NCBI GenBank assembly: GCA_037974335.1
Contig: CM075760.1
Span: 6,011,432 to 6,075,431 of the forward strand
Direction: 5' to 3'
DNA from: Prionace glauca
Taxonomy: Eukaryota > Chordata > Chondrichthyes > Carcharhiniformes > Carcharhinidae
DNA: 64,000 bases
Shown here piece by piece: positions 28,435 through 39,064 of the stretch. The stretch's first letter is position 1. Each line of letters opens with the position of its first letter. Both the position numbers and the translations under genes were made by a program. Under the pieces are notes generated by a model that had not been told where the DNA came from, did no database searches, and saw only the letters and a list, made by a program, of their open reading frames with translations.

Positions 28435-28849
28435 GCCGCAGGTTTCTGGGTCACAGCTGTTGTCTGCTGGGTGCCGGTTATAATAGCGGGTCTGACAATG
28501 ACACGTGAATGTATTCCCGTGAACACAAACCCCGAGAAAAATCCACATAAACACCTTACAAAACCGCTCACATCGAAGGCAGATTCCTGCTGATTCTGAG
28601 ATTCGCTGTACGAGGGATGAATTGTCTGCTCTTTATTTGGGGGTCACTCGGCACTAACATTGAAAATACAAGCGAAGTATCATTCAATAGTGTAAACTGA
28701 AACCTGCCAGCTGAGGCAAACCCTAATAACTAACCGTAACTAAACACCTCTCATTTAAATTCACTTACAGACTGAGAATTATTAACATAAGGAGTACAAA
28801 AGGATTGTTCCAGTCACGATTAGGAGCTGATAAACGATTAATAGAATTA
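28435..28849. other. Spacer between V segment 5 and a CR1 copy
   Basis: Nothing recognised. Confidence 0.4.
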
Positions 28850-30014
28850 ATAAGAACATAAGAAATAGGAGCAGGAGTAGGCCATCTAGCCCTTCGAGCC
28901 TGCCCCGCCATTCAATAAGATCATGGCTGATCTGTCGTGGCTCAGCTCCACATTCCGGCCCTCTCCCCATAACCCTTAATCCCCTCTCTTATCAAAAACC
29001 CATCAACCCGTTTCTTAAAAATATTTAGCGAGGCAGCCTCCACCACTTCAACGGGCAGAGAATTCCAGAGATTCACCACCCTTTGAGTGAAGAAGTTCTT
29101 CCTCAACTCTGTTCTAAACCGCCTCCCCTTTATCTTGAGGCTGTGCCCCCTAGTCCTGCTGTCCTTTCTGAGCGGGAACAGTCTCTCCACCTCTATCCTA
29201 TCCATCCCATTCATCATCTTATACGTCTCAATGAGATCTCCCCTCATTCTTCTAAACTCTAACGAGTACAAGCCTAGTTTATTCAGCCTCTCCTCATAGC
29301 TCAACCCCCTCAACTCCGGCATCAGCCTAGTAAACCTCCTCTGCACTCCCTCCAAGGCCAAAATATCCTTGCGTAAGTACGGCGCCCAAAACTGCACACA
29401 GTACTCCAGCTGCGGCCTCACCAATGCCATATACAGCTGTAGCAAGACCTCCCTACTTTTATATTCAATCCCCCTTGCTATGAAGGCCAGCATCCCATTC
29501 GCCTTCCTGACCACGTGCTGCACCTGCAAGCTGGGTTTTTGCAACACATGCACAAGGACCCCGAGGTCCCTCTGCACCGCCGCCTGCTGCAGTTTTTCGC
29601 CTCGTAAGTAATAGTCCTTCCTACCATTCTTCCTTCCAAAGTGGACCACCTCGCACTTGCCAACATTAAATTCCATTTGCCATTTCCTGGCCCATTCGCC
29701 CAGCCTATCTAGATCCTTCTGTAGACTCTCCACACCCTCCGCACAATTTGCCGTTCCACCAATCTTGGTGTCACCAACAAATTTTGACACCATACACTTG
29801 GTTCCCTCCTCCAGATCATCTATATAAATGGTAAATAGCTGCGGTCCTAGCACCGACCCCTGGGGCACTCCACTAGTCACCATCCGCCAATCTGAATAGC
29901 ACCCATTGACCCCCACTCTCTGCCTCCTATTTGACAACCAATCCTCTATCCACGCTAACACCCTACTCCCAACTCCATGTCCCCTGACCTTCTGCAATAA
30001 CCTCTTGTGAGGTA
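28850..30014 (-). mobile_element. CR1 family A LINE, 5'-truncated copy
   Basis: Open on the minus strand from 'LPHKRLLQKVRGHGVG' through the RT ('KFVGDTKIGG': Ala-Asp of the catalytic box reads Val-Gly, so this RT is dead) to the C-terminus and TTCTTATG-type tail. It is slightly more diverged than the 20 kb copy. The 5' end joins sequence related to the tRNA inverted-repeat arms. Confidence 0.92.
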
Positions 30015-30059
30015 ATGATTTCAAGCGGAAGAGTTGTTATGGCCTCAGCAGTGGAACAG

Positions 30060-30640
30060 ATGACATGAAAACAGGTTAAATACAGTCATCAGTTTCTGAG
30101 TGAAAAACTGCTTCCACTTCGCTGGAGGTCGGAGAGTTTACTGTTTAATTCAATTAAAGTATTTCTTGTCATTGAGCCCGAGATTTGGACCCAGATCTGC
30201 GAAATATTTGTGTCAGTAGAAACAATAAAATTTACCCCATTAAAAAACCATATCCTAACCTGCATCACCATTTTTATCGTCAGTGCTTTGGACCCTATCG
30301 CTCTGTTCTCTTCTGTTCTTTACAGGTGATATCTCCAATTCAGACGCCAAAGAGAAAATCCCAGTGATACTGATTCGCACGAGATCTGTGGTGACCAGGA
30401 AGTAACGCAGTGTCGTTACACAGAAATGAGTCTACATTACCTAATCAGGAATCGAACCGGGATCATAGCAATGAAAGTGCTGAATCCTAATCACGAGACC
30501 ATCGGGGAAGTTGATGCAAGCGCTTTAAAAAAGAACTAATTTATCCATGAACCATCTGCCTTCCATTTTTTTACTTCAGACTTTTGATTCACCAAAAACA
30601 AGCTTTTCCTTTCATCTGTCATGTTTAGATGGAACACAAG
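30060..30640 (+). repeat. Third, partial copy of the tRNA-bearing inverted-repeat arm
   Basis: Aligns along its length with the right arm at about 53,675-54,098 plus 54,955-55,045, and inverted with the left arm near 43,520-44,040. It includes the 'TTCTTGTCATTGA..AGATTTGG..CAGATCTGCGA' stretch and a tRNA-Glu relic. It lacks the CR1 insertion present in the right arm. Confidence 0.82.
30437..30508 (-). pseudogene. tRNA-Glu relic (TTC-like)
   Basis: 72 bases on the minus strand keep the GATGGTCTCGTGATTAGGAT D-arm region and GGTTCGATTCC B box, with TTC where the anticodon falls. The acceptor and anticodon stems no longer pair well (TCCCCGA against TTAGGTA). It is paralogous to the tRNA-Glu relics at 43.6 and 54.0 kb. 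Confidence 0.75.
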
Positions 30641-30800
30641 GGACTATATCAGCCAATATAAACAGCGTTTCCTGTTCGCTAGAACATGAAATCGACAGTG
30701 AGGTGAAATAGTCCCGCAAGCTGCTCGTGTGACACGTTCAATTCCCAAATCCCACCAACCTCATCACTGTGGCTTCTGTGGAACTTACAAGGCAACACAC
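30590..30800 (+). repeat. Sequence paralogous to 58,680-58,900 (inverted)
   Basis: Both contain the nearly identical stretch reading GAAATCGACAGTGAGGTGAA on this strand and alignable flanks (..CATGTTTAGA..CAGCCAATA.. here; the reverse complement there). No coding content recognised. Confidence 0.65.
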
Positions 30801-31129
30801 GGCAGGCATTCATCACGGAGAGCAACTGGCACAATCATTTACCAAATGCTATCATATCGCTTCTCTTCCTGTTTCTGTCGCTGCCTCTCATCCAGCTCCC
30901 TCTGGCAGTCCAGCTCCCAGAGCCAATTAGCTGTTTGATAGAAGCACAGACAGTTGGTGAACCCGAGCTTTACCTGGAAAGCAGGGAAAGCGATTATATG
31001 ACACACGGCATTGAGAGGAGATGGAGTTTAGAGATGACAGTACAAAGAGACACAGATATCTCATCTTCCTGATCCCGTTACTGATTACAGGAATGTACAC
31101 AATGCGAATTATCCACTGTCCCACTCTCC

Positions 31130-31610
31130 TTCCAGTCTTGAGCATGGAGTGAAGTTTTGAAGTGTTTGAAGTCTTGTTACAGTTATTCAGGGTTTGTTGC
31201 GACCACATTTGGAACAGTCTGTGCAGTTTGGATCTCCGCTTTTTAGACAGAATCAAAGCAAAATCTGGGGATACTGGAATCTGAATGAAAAATAGAAAAT
31301 GCTGGAAATTCTCAACAGCTTTAACGAAAAGGAATTGTTAGCATTGGAAAACTGCAGGGATTCTATGATTCTATGAGTTTGATAGGCTGTAGGCTGAGAC
31401 ATTATTTTCCCTGATCCGGGAAATTAAAACACGGAGCACAATCTCAGGATAAGGCGCTGATAATTCAGGACTGCGATGAGGAGAAATTGCTTCACTCAAA
31501 GGGTAGTGAATCTTTCAAATTATCTATGCCAGAGGGCTGTAGATGCTCCATCATTGAACACATTTCAGTTTGGGTTAGACAGATTTATGATCTATCGAAT
31601 AATGAATGGA
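31130..31610 (+). mobile_element. CR1 LINE relics
   Basis: A worn 'LLQLFRVCCDHIWNSLCSLD'-like stretch (31,165-31,235) is followed by 'MRRNCFTQRVVNLSNYLCQ' at 31,476-31,535 and '..APSLNTFQFGLDRFMI'. An ATTCTATGATTCTATG tail of another copy sits at 31,360-31,376. Confidence 0.65.
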
Positions 31611-31878
31611 AGCAGTGATATGGAATTGGAACAAATGCTCGGTCACAAATTCATGTCTGGATTCTAATTGTTAAGTTTAATGGTATAATGGAAGCATGTA
31701 TACAATGCTGTATGTAAGATGTCGGTAGTCAATAGTCATTAAATAATGTTGGTGAAAACAGGTAACAGTGTAGCCGGTAACACTTGAGAGCTTTTTTTTT
31801 ATTGATGCCCGCGGAACCCATTGCCAACACGCAACGGTTCACTTATGAATGGTGATGGTGAGAAAATAGTGCAAGCTC

Positions 31879-31952
31879 CGTCCCTGGGTGGGCTCGAACC
31901 ACCAACCTTTCAGTTAACAGCCGAACGCGCTGACCCATTGCGCCACAGAGAC
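31879..31952 (-). tRNA. tRNA-Asn-GTT: tRNA-Asn (GTT)
   Basis: The 74-base minus-strand sequence begins GTCTCTGTGGCGCAATGGGT, has GTT in a seven-base anticodon loop (CTGTTAACT), and ends GGTTCGAGCCCACCCAGGGAC plus the discriminator G. The acceptor stem GTCTCTG/CAGGGAC pairs with one G-U. A and B boxes are present. A few D-arm and anticodon-stem bases (the C-to-T in the 3' anticodon stem) differ from the common vertebrate gene. Confidence 0.85.
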
Positions 31953-31959
31953 CGAGACA

Positions 31960-33545
31960 GCAACTGGTGCAGATATTCTAAACAAGGATGTCAATGACCA
32001 CAATTCCATTTCTGCAAAACTTTGTTCCAGAACTGCAGCATGACAGCACCGTGTACAATTCTATACCAGCCTCTTTGGTTATGTTGATCCTGTAACATTT
32101 CTGTAGTGTGTTGGTCATTCTCTTTCTCCTCTGAATGTGCAGATAAAATGAATCCATGTGTCTTATCGCAGGGAGGAATTCAATGGGAGGGAAGGGAACT
32201 GACAACCAGAAGCCCAAGGATCCAATATTTTCCACTCAGTCATCAATAACACCACTCCCAGCTGCAACTCCTTCCAAATATTGTGATCCATTTCCCTCAG
32301 GATCTGTCTCAAGATTTAATATTTCCCTTCTTTTCTCGTCATTTTGAAATTCACTTCAATACCCAACGTAAATTGAATTGCAAACCTGAGGGCTAACCGT
32401 GGGAAACAAGTCTCTGGGTAAAACAGATGCTCATTTTCAGATTCACAGCACTCAGCGTTTCACGCAGATGGAAGAATTTAATACTGAAAAGGTGTGAATA
32501 TTGACTGTGATTCACTCAGGTATTGTGTAAATGCTGCTCGATAGTTCAGTGAGGGGATATAATCTATGTACGTTTTGCTGAGCTTGTGTTCGGTGTACTG
32601 GGAGGCTTCAACCGGGTTGAATTTTGTATCCCAGGGATATGCAGTAATCCACTCATTGAAGCTGCAGCCGCGGGGAACGTAGACAGGAAAACAGAATTAA
32701 ATGGTTTTATTTATCCGGGATTCCTTTTTTTCAACATTCCAGTTCCTCCTTCTTTGGCCATTAGTTTATTTTTCTAATGTAATTTTCAAAGGATAGCCGC
32801 TGTTAAGTTCTGGACACTAAGCAACTGATCTCCGCAATTATCATTACAGCTTTTCTTCCTTTACTTTCCTTGAACAGGCTGTGTCAGAAAGCAAGACTGA
32901 TACAGCTGCTGCTTCGGAGCTCAAAAGCGACTGGAGTCTACGCTGGAGATATCTATGCAAGCGTGTCAGGTAATTGTTCCATCCAATGTTGGTGAGTGTT
33001 TATCACAGATGGATATGAATAGTGGGTCGATGAACAGGGTTTTCTGATCGATTGCCGTAGACTGTGAAACAGTGCTGTAATAAATGGGGAACGGCATGCC
33101 ATGACATAGATGGAGGCATGAGATAAGTCAACAGTACATGAGAAACTGCTCGGATTTGTTTCATCATTGAGTACAGGCAAACACTTAGCTTATGCATCAA
33201 GAGGAAGCTCACTCATCTGTGCAAGTACATTGTGTAATATTTCTTGTCATTCAGCTATTTAAATTTTACAATTTCATAACTTTTCTTGTGTTGCCATTAA
33301 CTGCTTTCTTTTCCCCGCCGTTGCCTTGTCTATTCATGGTTGCCTCTTTATTTGATGTCATTTCCTATTTTTATTCGCCTCATTCTCTTGAGAATCCCCA
33401 GACTCCCTATATATCGGGTTCCTTGGTAACAGTGAGCAGTTTTCAGTTTGTGTGTGTGTAACCTTGAGTTTCATTAGGTTTCAGTTTTTCATTCTGTGTG
33501 TCCGTACAAATTTCTGGCATTCAGGCTTTGTTTTTAAGGGCGTAT
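31960..33545. other. Long stretch with no recognised gene
   Basis: Only short ORFs without domains are present. No tRNA, SINE head, LINE motif or V-type sequence was found by eye. It may hold unrecognised old repeats. Confidence 0.4.
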
Positions 33546-33547
33546 TA

Positions 33548-33725
33548 TTTCATGAGGAAAGGTTAGAGAGACAAGGTTTATATGCACTGGATTCAGAATA
33601 AGAGTAGGCTACTTGATTGATATGTATAAAATACAAAGGGGTCTTGACAAGGTAGATGTGAAGAGGGTAGTTCCTCTTCTGCGTGAATCTATAACTAGGT
33701 ATCATGTTTCAAAAGAGAGATTCGC
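33548..33725 (+). mobile_element. CR1 LINE fragment
   Basis: 'HEERLERQGLYALDSE' and 'LIDMYKIQRGLDKVDVKRVVPLL' style sequence, from the CR1 ORF2 C-terminal region. Confidence 0.7.
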
Positions 33726-34917
33726 CCATTTAAAATAACACTGCACCACAGCCTCCTCTTATGAGTATTTATAAATACTCACTTGTAGCAATGTCCTTCC
33801 TTGGTGTGTCTCTGTATCATTCACTGCTCTCAGGCCACGTTCATCTTTGTCCCTCAGTTGGATTGTTTCTGTATCATTCCGCTTAAACTCACTCTTGCCT
33901 ATGTCAATGTCTTTTATATCTCTCTCAAATTGTATAGGTGCATTGGGTGATATAGGAAGTGTACAACTTCGGGAGTAAGGATATACTTGCCTGCATAGCA
34001 CAGTTGATCAAACTGTGGAGAGTTAGCGAGCACTGAACCGATGCTCTGCTGAGGTCTCATTCAGCCGTTGAAATTTCTTAGATACTAAGCAGAGGGTCCA
34101 GATAGTGACAGGGCTGATCCACTGAAGGATTCCAAAAACAGTTCCATGGCTAAATGTCTCAGATGTTGCAACATTGAATACAGGAAGCCATTGCGCTGAT
34201 GCACAGCCTGGGCCACGCTCACCTGCATAGGAACATTGCTCAGGTTTTTAACAGGAAGTATGCACAAGGGTAGGAAAACACACCTTTCAAGTTATCACCA
34301 GTTTACACTTGTATCTTGCTCAGACCTTACCTTACAATCACATTCTTTGACCTGCTGCATTATTTTGATCGCTGCTTATTTCTCAGTTCTCAGATTGAAC
34401 TGTTTTTAGACATACATTTCTCCCCTATCTTGTGTTCACTTCCTCAACCTCATCTTCATCACTCTCTTTGTCAGCCGGAGATATCCCCTACCGCCCCGCC
34501 CCCTTTTCTATCGTCCCATTCCCGGGTTAAATCTCACAGCTCCGGAATCCATGAGCTGCTGTCAGGCAGCTTTGAAACATTTTTAAATCTGAGGAATCTT
34601 TATTTGGTGAAACTGATCTTCCCAGACAAGCCTGAATTGAAGAAAATAACAATTGGAAACGAAACACAAACTCTTTATCTGGTAGCTGTTCTCTCTCTCT
34701 TTCGCTGATTAACCTTTCAGTCTGATGGGATTCTGCTGTGTGTTGTCTCAGCCGATCCTGGATTGAATTGGGTGACAGTTTGATCCAAGGTTAATGTGGT
34801 TTCCTCTGGGTGTGTGTCTGAGCGGCTGACAGCGCCGCTGCTCAATCTGACTGTTACTTTCTGCGATTCTCCACACAAACCTCAACAGATTGGAGCACCC
34901 AATGATAGGTGTGAAGC
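33726..34917. other. Spacer 3' of minus-strand V segment 6
   Basis: No gene recognised. Confidence 0.4.
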
Positions 34918-34956
34918 AGTTTTTGTACGGGGCAGAGACTGATTTCTATCACTGTG
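34918..34956 (-). other. 23-base-spacer recombination signal of V segment 6
   Basis: On the minus strand: heptamer CACAGTG (34,950-34,956), 23-base spacer, nonamer ACAAAAACT (34,918-34,926). Confidence 0.95.
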
Positions 34957-35525
34957 AGACTGAAAGCGCAGTAATAGCGGCCAGCGTCAGTCAGCTGCAG
35001 GCTCGAGATGGTTAAAGTAGTTAATTTAGCCGAGGTCTGGAGATCAAGAGAGAAACGGGGTCCAAAACCTTCCCCTCTGTCTTCTCCTGCATTCCAGGAC
35101 ATTTTCAAGATAATGAACTGCAAATCCTTCTGTGGCTGCTGTCTGTACCAATATAAGACATAGTCGCTTGCTGTAGTGCTGTAGGTACATCGAATAGTCA
35201 CCGTTTCACCTTCTCTCCCCTCTGAAGACTGGGGCTGAGAAACAAAATCTCCATCACTCGGATCTGTAACATGTCCAAGAAGAAGAAAAAAAATCTAAGT
35301 GTTGGACGTGCTGCTGAAATAATATTAACACTTTATATTCACCGCGACATAACTGGAGTTATGAAATAAAAACAAATGATGGTGGAAATACACAGCAGGT
35401 TCAAGAACCACCACTGGGGAGAAGCAGAGCTAAAGGTTCAGATCGCTATAACATTTAACCAGATTGGAGCCATCCTTACTGATAAGAAACAGCCCGAACA
35501 CAATGCAGACAGTGAGGAACTCCAT
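34957..35525 (-). CDS. T-cell receptor V segment 6, minus strand, apparently functional
   Basis: Leader exon 35,480-35,525 (46 bases, 'MEFLTVCIVFGLFLI') ends at GTAAGG. The V exon runs from 35,263 (after GTTACAG) to 34,957 and is in phase. It shows 'NPSDGDFVSQPQSSEG', 'VTIRCTYSTTASDYVLYWYR' (first Cys, Trp), 'FGPRFSLDLQTSAKLTTLT' and 'DAGRYYCAFSL' (second Cys). It is most like segments 4 and 5 but lies in the opposite orientation. Confidence 0.92.
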
Positions 35526-35594
35526 GGCGGCTGCAGAGCCCGGGCTGTGACTAACCTTTAAAACTCCAAGCTCTGCCGGAACAGAATCTGTTTT

Positions 35595-35630
35595 TAACGT
35601 CACTTTCTGATCTCTAACTTCCCGTCCAAT
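35595..35630 (-). promoter_or_regulatory. V-promoter decamer-like site and CCAAT box of V segment 6
   Basis: On the minus strand AGTGACGTTA (35,595-35,604) matches 9 of 10 positions of AGTGAYRTCA. It is 70 bases upstream of the leader ATG, and an ATTGG box (35,626-35,630) lies just beyond, mirroring the layout of segment 5. Confidence 0.6.
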
Positions 35631-35789
35631 CAACAATTTACAATCTACCCGTCATAGATTGAGATAAGATTTCAATGAGTTTCAGTGATCAGCTGAAGCT
35701 CTTTGACCTTCACTATTACATATCTGAGACTCAGTGACTGAGTGGGTACAGTGTGTGGTGAGAGGGAAGAATCAGCTTCACTGACAAGG

Positions 35790-35960
35790 CCATAAGAGAT
35801 AGCAGCAGAATTAAGCCATTCGGCCCATTCGTGTCCATTCCACCATTCAATCATGGCCGATATTTTTAAAATCCCCGCAGAATCAGAGAATCCCTACAGT
35901 GCACAAGGAGGCCATTCGGCCCATCGAGACTGAACTGGCCCAATCCTGAACCGGACACTC
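35790..35960 (-). mobile_element. Short LINE and SINE 3'-end fragments
   Basis: 35,790-35,878 is a CR1-type 3' UTR (minus: ATTGAATGGTGGAATGGAC-like). 35,880-35,958 resembles the SINE 3' tail (minus: GAATGGCCTCCTTGTGCACT-like). Confidence 0.65.
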
Positions 35961-35963
35961 CAA

Positions 35964-37618
35964 GGTCTTAATGACATTACTGTTACTAGAGAGGTGGTGC
36001 TCGACAGACTGGAGGGGCTGATTGTGGACAAGTCCCCAGGACTGGATGGAATGCATCCGAGGGTTCTGAAAGAAATGGCGGAGGTGATAGTGGATGCCTT
36101 GGTGGTTATTTTCCAGACGTCGCTGGATTCCGGGGAAGTGCTGGAAGATTGGAAAACGGCTAATGTTACGCCGTTGTTTAAGAAGGGTGCCAGGCAAAAG
36201 GCGGGGAATTATAGGCCGGTCAGTTTAACGTCTGTGGTAGGTAAAATGTTAGAATCCGTCATTAAGGACGAAATAGCGAGGCATCTTGAGGGGAATTGCT
36301 TGATAGGGCGGACGCAACACGGTTTCATTAAAGGGAAGTCGTGTCTGACAAATTTACTGGAGTTCCATGAGGATGTGTCTAGGGCAGTGGATAGAGGAGA
36401 GCCAGTGGATGTGGTCTTTCTGGATTTTCAGAAGGCGTTTGACAAGGTACCTCACAAGAGGTTATTGCAGAAGGTCAGGGGACATGGAGTTGGGGGTAGG
36501 GTGTTAGCGTGGATAGAGGATTGGTTGTCAAATAGGAGGCAGAGAGTGGGGGTCAATGGGTGCTATTCGGATTGGCGGTTGGTGACTAGTGGGGTGCCCC
36601 AGGGGTCGGTGCTGGGGCCTCAGCTATTTACCATTTATATAGATGATCTAGAGGAGGGAACCGAGTGCAGGGTGTCGAAATTTGCTGATGACACCAAGAT
36701 TGGGGGAAAGGCAAATTGTGCGGAGGGTGTGGAGAGTCTGCAGAAGGATCTAGATAGGCTGGGCGAATGGGCCAGGAAATGGCAAATGGAATTTAATGTT
36801 GGCAAGTGTGAGGTGGTCAACTTTGGTAGGAGGAATGGTAGGAAGGACTATTACTTACGGGGAGAAAAACTGCAGCAGGCGACGGTGCAGAGGGACCTCG
36901 GGGTCCTTGTGCATGAGTCGCAAAAACCCAGCTTGCAGGTGCAGCAGGTGGTCAGGAAGGCGAATGGGATGCTGGCCTTCATAGCGAGGGGGATTGAATA
37001 TAAAAGTAGGGAGGTCTTGCTGCAGCTGTATAGGGCATTGGTGAGGCCGCAGCTGGAGTACTGTGTGCAGTTTTGGGCGCCGCACCTGCGCAAGGATATT
37101 TTGGCCCTGGAGGGAGTGCAGAGGCGGTTTACTAGGCTGATACCGGAGTTGAGGGGATTGAGCTATGAGGAGAGGCTGAATAAACTCGGCTTGTACTCGT
37201 TAGAGTTTAGAAGAATGAGGGGAGATCTCATTGAGACGTATAAGATGATAATGGGATGGATAGGATAGAGGTGGAGAGACTCTTCCCGCTCAAAAAAGAC
37301 AGTAGGACTGTCACAGCCTCAAGATAAAGGGGGGGCGGTTTAGAACAGAGTTGAGGAGGAACTCCTTCACTCAAAGGGTGGTGAATCTCTGGAATTCTCT
37401 ACCCGTTGAAGTGGTGGAGGCTGCCTCGCTAAATATTTTTAAGAAACGGGTTGATGGGTTTTTGATAAGATAAGGGATTAAGGGTTATGGGGAGAAGGCG
37501 GGAAGGTGGAGCTGAGTCACGACAGATCAGCCATGATCTTATTGAATGGCGGGGCAGGCTCGAGGGGCCAGATGACCTACTCCTGCTCCTATTTCTTATG
37601 TTCTATTATGTTCTTATG
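35964..37618 (+). mobile_element. CR1 family A LINE, 5'-truncated copy
   Basis: The plus-strand frame opens at 35,994 and runs 424 residues through 'SGVPQGSVLGP' and 'KFADDTKIGG'. It then shifts near 37,250, where one base of ATGATGAATGGG is missing, and a further small deletion removes part of 'TRGHSL' near 37,308. The tail reads TTCTTATGTTCTATTATGTTCTTATG. Otherwise it is almost identical to the 9.5 kb copy. Confidence 0.93.
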
Positions 37619-37639
37619 ATGGGGAATATGGGCACTGTC

Positions 37640-38450
37640 CTAACGTGTCAAATTCTGTTCAATTTGTTGCAATGCGCAAAGTCCTGCCATTTGAAGTGTG
37701 GTCCATGTTCAGAAACCAACGCCTGTGGGATCCCGGGTGTCAAGAAAGAGGAGTGAAGTTTCTCCACTCTTGTCCTTGTGTTTGATGAACTTACTCTCTG
37801 TATGGCCATCCATTGTGAATCAGCATCTCCCATTATCAGGAACATAGACCCCATGAACGGTCCGGCACTGATCATGTGCAGCCCCATGTACGGCCGTCCC
37901 AGCAATTCCCAAGTGTGAAGAGTAGTGACTGGTGACATTCGTCCCTTGTTGACATTGCCAACACTGACCCACGACCAAATACCTGTAATCATACCTGGCC
38001 ACAGGCACGGCAATTTGCAGGTTATTAAGTTTATCACTCCTGGGTGGCCACGAGTACCGCGAAGATGGGATGGTGAACCTTGGCTCAGGATGACTGTCTT
38101 GAACCCCATCGGCGTGTGCCAGCTTCCACAGTCAGCTGTCCTCTGCTACTCCAATATGGGTGCAATTCAGGCTGTAACGGCCTTTTGGTTTCCCCCATCA
38201 GCGCTAGCTGCTTCAGTTTATTCAGGACTGGGTAATTTTGTATCCAAAGCCGAATATTATTGGCTGCCACTGGGAGAGTTTTGAAAAAATTCATGATTGC
38301 CATCACTTACACTGGGGATGTGACCAGTGTCCGTTAATTGCAGCTAACTCAAGGCATCTTCCTTTGCAACTCTGCTGCCTAGTTGCCCATGTTCAGAGGG
38401 TAATGAAGTGTCAACCACATTGCTGTGGCCCTTTCCTGGGACATTGATAA
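37640..38450 (-). mobile_element. Ty3/Gypsy-like LTR retrotransposon fossil, integrase region
   Basis: The minus strand retains sequence like 'AGPFMGSMFLIMGDADSQW', 'FLTPGIPQALVSEHGPHF' and 'FAHCNKLN', recognisable as the integrase core of a Ty3/Gypsy-type element. Only this part is seen; no LTRs were recognised. It is broken and old. A fold-back repeat inserted just beyond its right edge. Confidence 0.7.
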
Positions 38451-38452
38451 AC

Positions 38453-38700
38453 ACAGTAAAAAGTCTGACAACACCAGGTTTAAGTCCAACTGATTTATTT
38501 GATAGTTAATTCAGTAGCTTTCGAGATTACTCTCTTCGTCAGGTGAATGGAGAGTTCTGGTGGCGAACATTCACCTGACGAAGAGGGTAACCTCGAAAGC
38601 TAGTGAATTTACTATCACATAAATCGATTGGACTTAAACCTGGTATTGTCAGACTTTTTACTGTGTCTACCCCAGTCCAACGCCAGCATATCCACATCAT
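38453..38700. mobile_element. Fold-back (palindromic) repeat derived from Penelope terminal sequence
   Basis: Two inverted halves, each containing AGTCTGACAA(C/T)ACCAGGTTTAAGTCCAA and CTTTCGAG..CTTCGTCAGG, meet near 38,570. The element ends CCACATCAT and is flanked by the 13-base direct repeat GACATTGATAAAC (38,440-38,452 and 38,701-38,713). The halves match the terminal repeats of the Penelope-like fragments at 13.7 and 47-48 kb. Confidence 0.82.
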
Positions 38701-38713
38701 GACATTGATAAAC

Positions 38714-39060
38714 CAGATGGGTCTTTCTGAAAATGGACAATGTTTTTATGGTCACTAATGAATTCTAAACTCCAGATATATTTACTTAAGTTCCACCATC
38801 TGCAGTGACGTGATCGGAATCCGTGTGCCCAGAACATTAGCTGAGTTCTTGCATTAATACTCAAGTGATAAAACCTATAGTCCATCACATCCACACCTGA
38901 GTATGCACATCCTGAATTCCGGTAACCCAGACACACCATACTATGCATGTCTGCAGGGGTCCCGGATTGGACAGCATTAACTGCCTCATTCAGGGAGCTC
39001 ATATTCCAAAGCTCCACCTGATGGTTACCGTTGAAGTCCTTAGATATATCTCTCTACCTC
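38714..39060. other. No gene recognised
   Basis: A 106-residue minus-strand ORF shows no domain I can support. Confidence 0.35.
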
Positions 39061-39064
39061 TTTC

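Noticed and set aside
37925-38284. 119-residue plus-strand ORF
   Set aside because: Antisense to the Ty3/Gypsy-like integrase fossil.
38697-39017. 106-residue minus-strand ORF after the fold-back repeat
   Set aside because: A vague likeness to retroelement RNase H was not strong enough to report.
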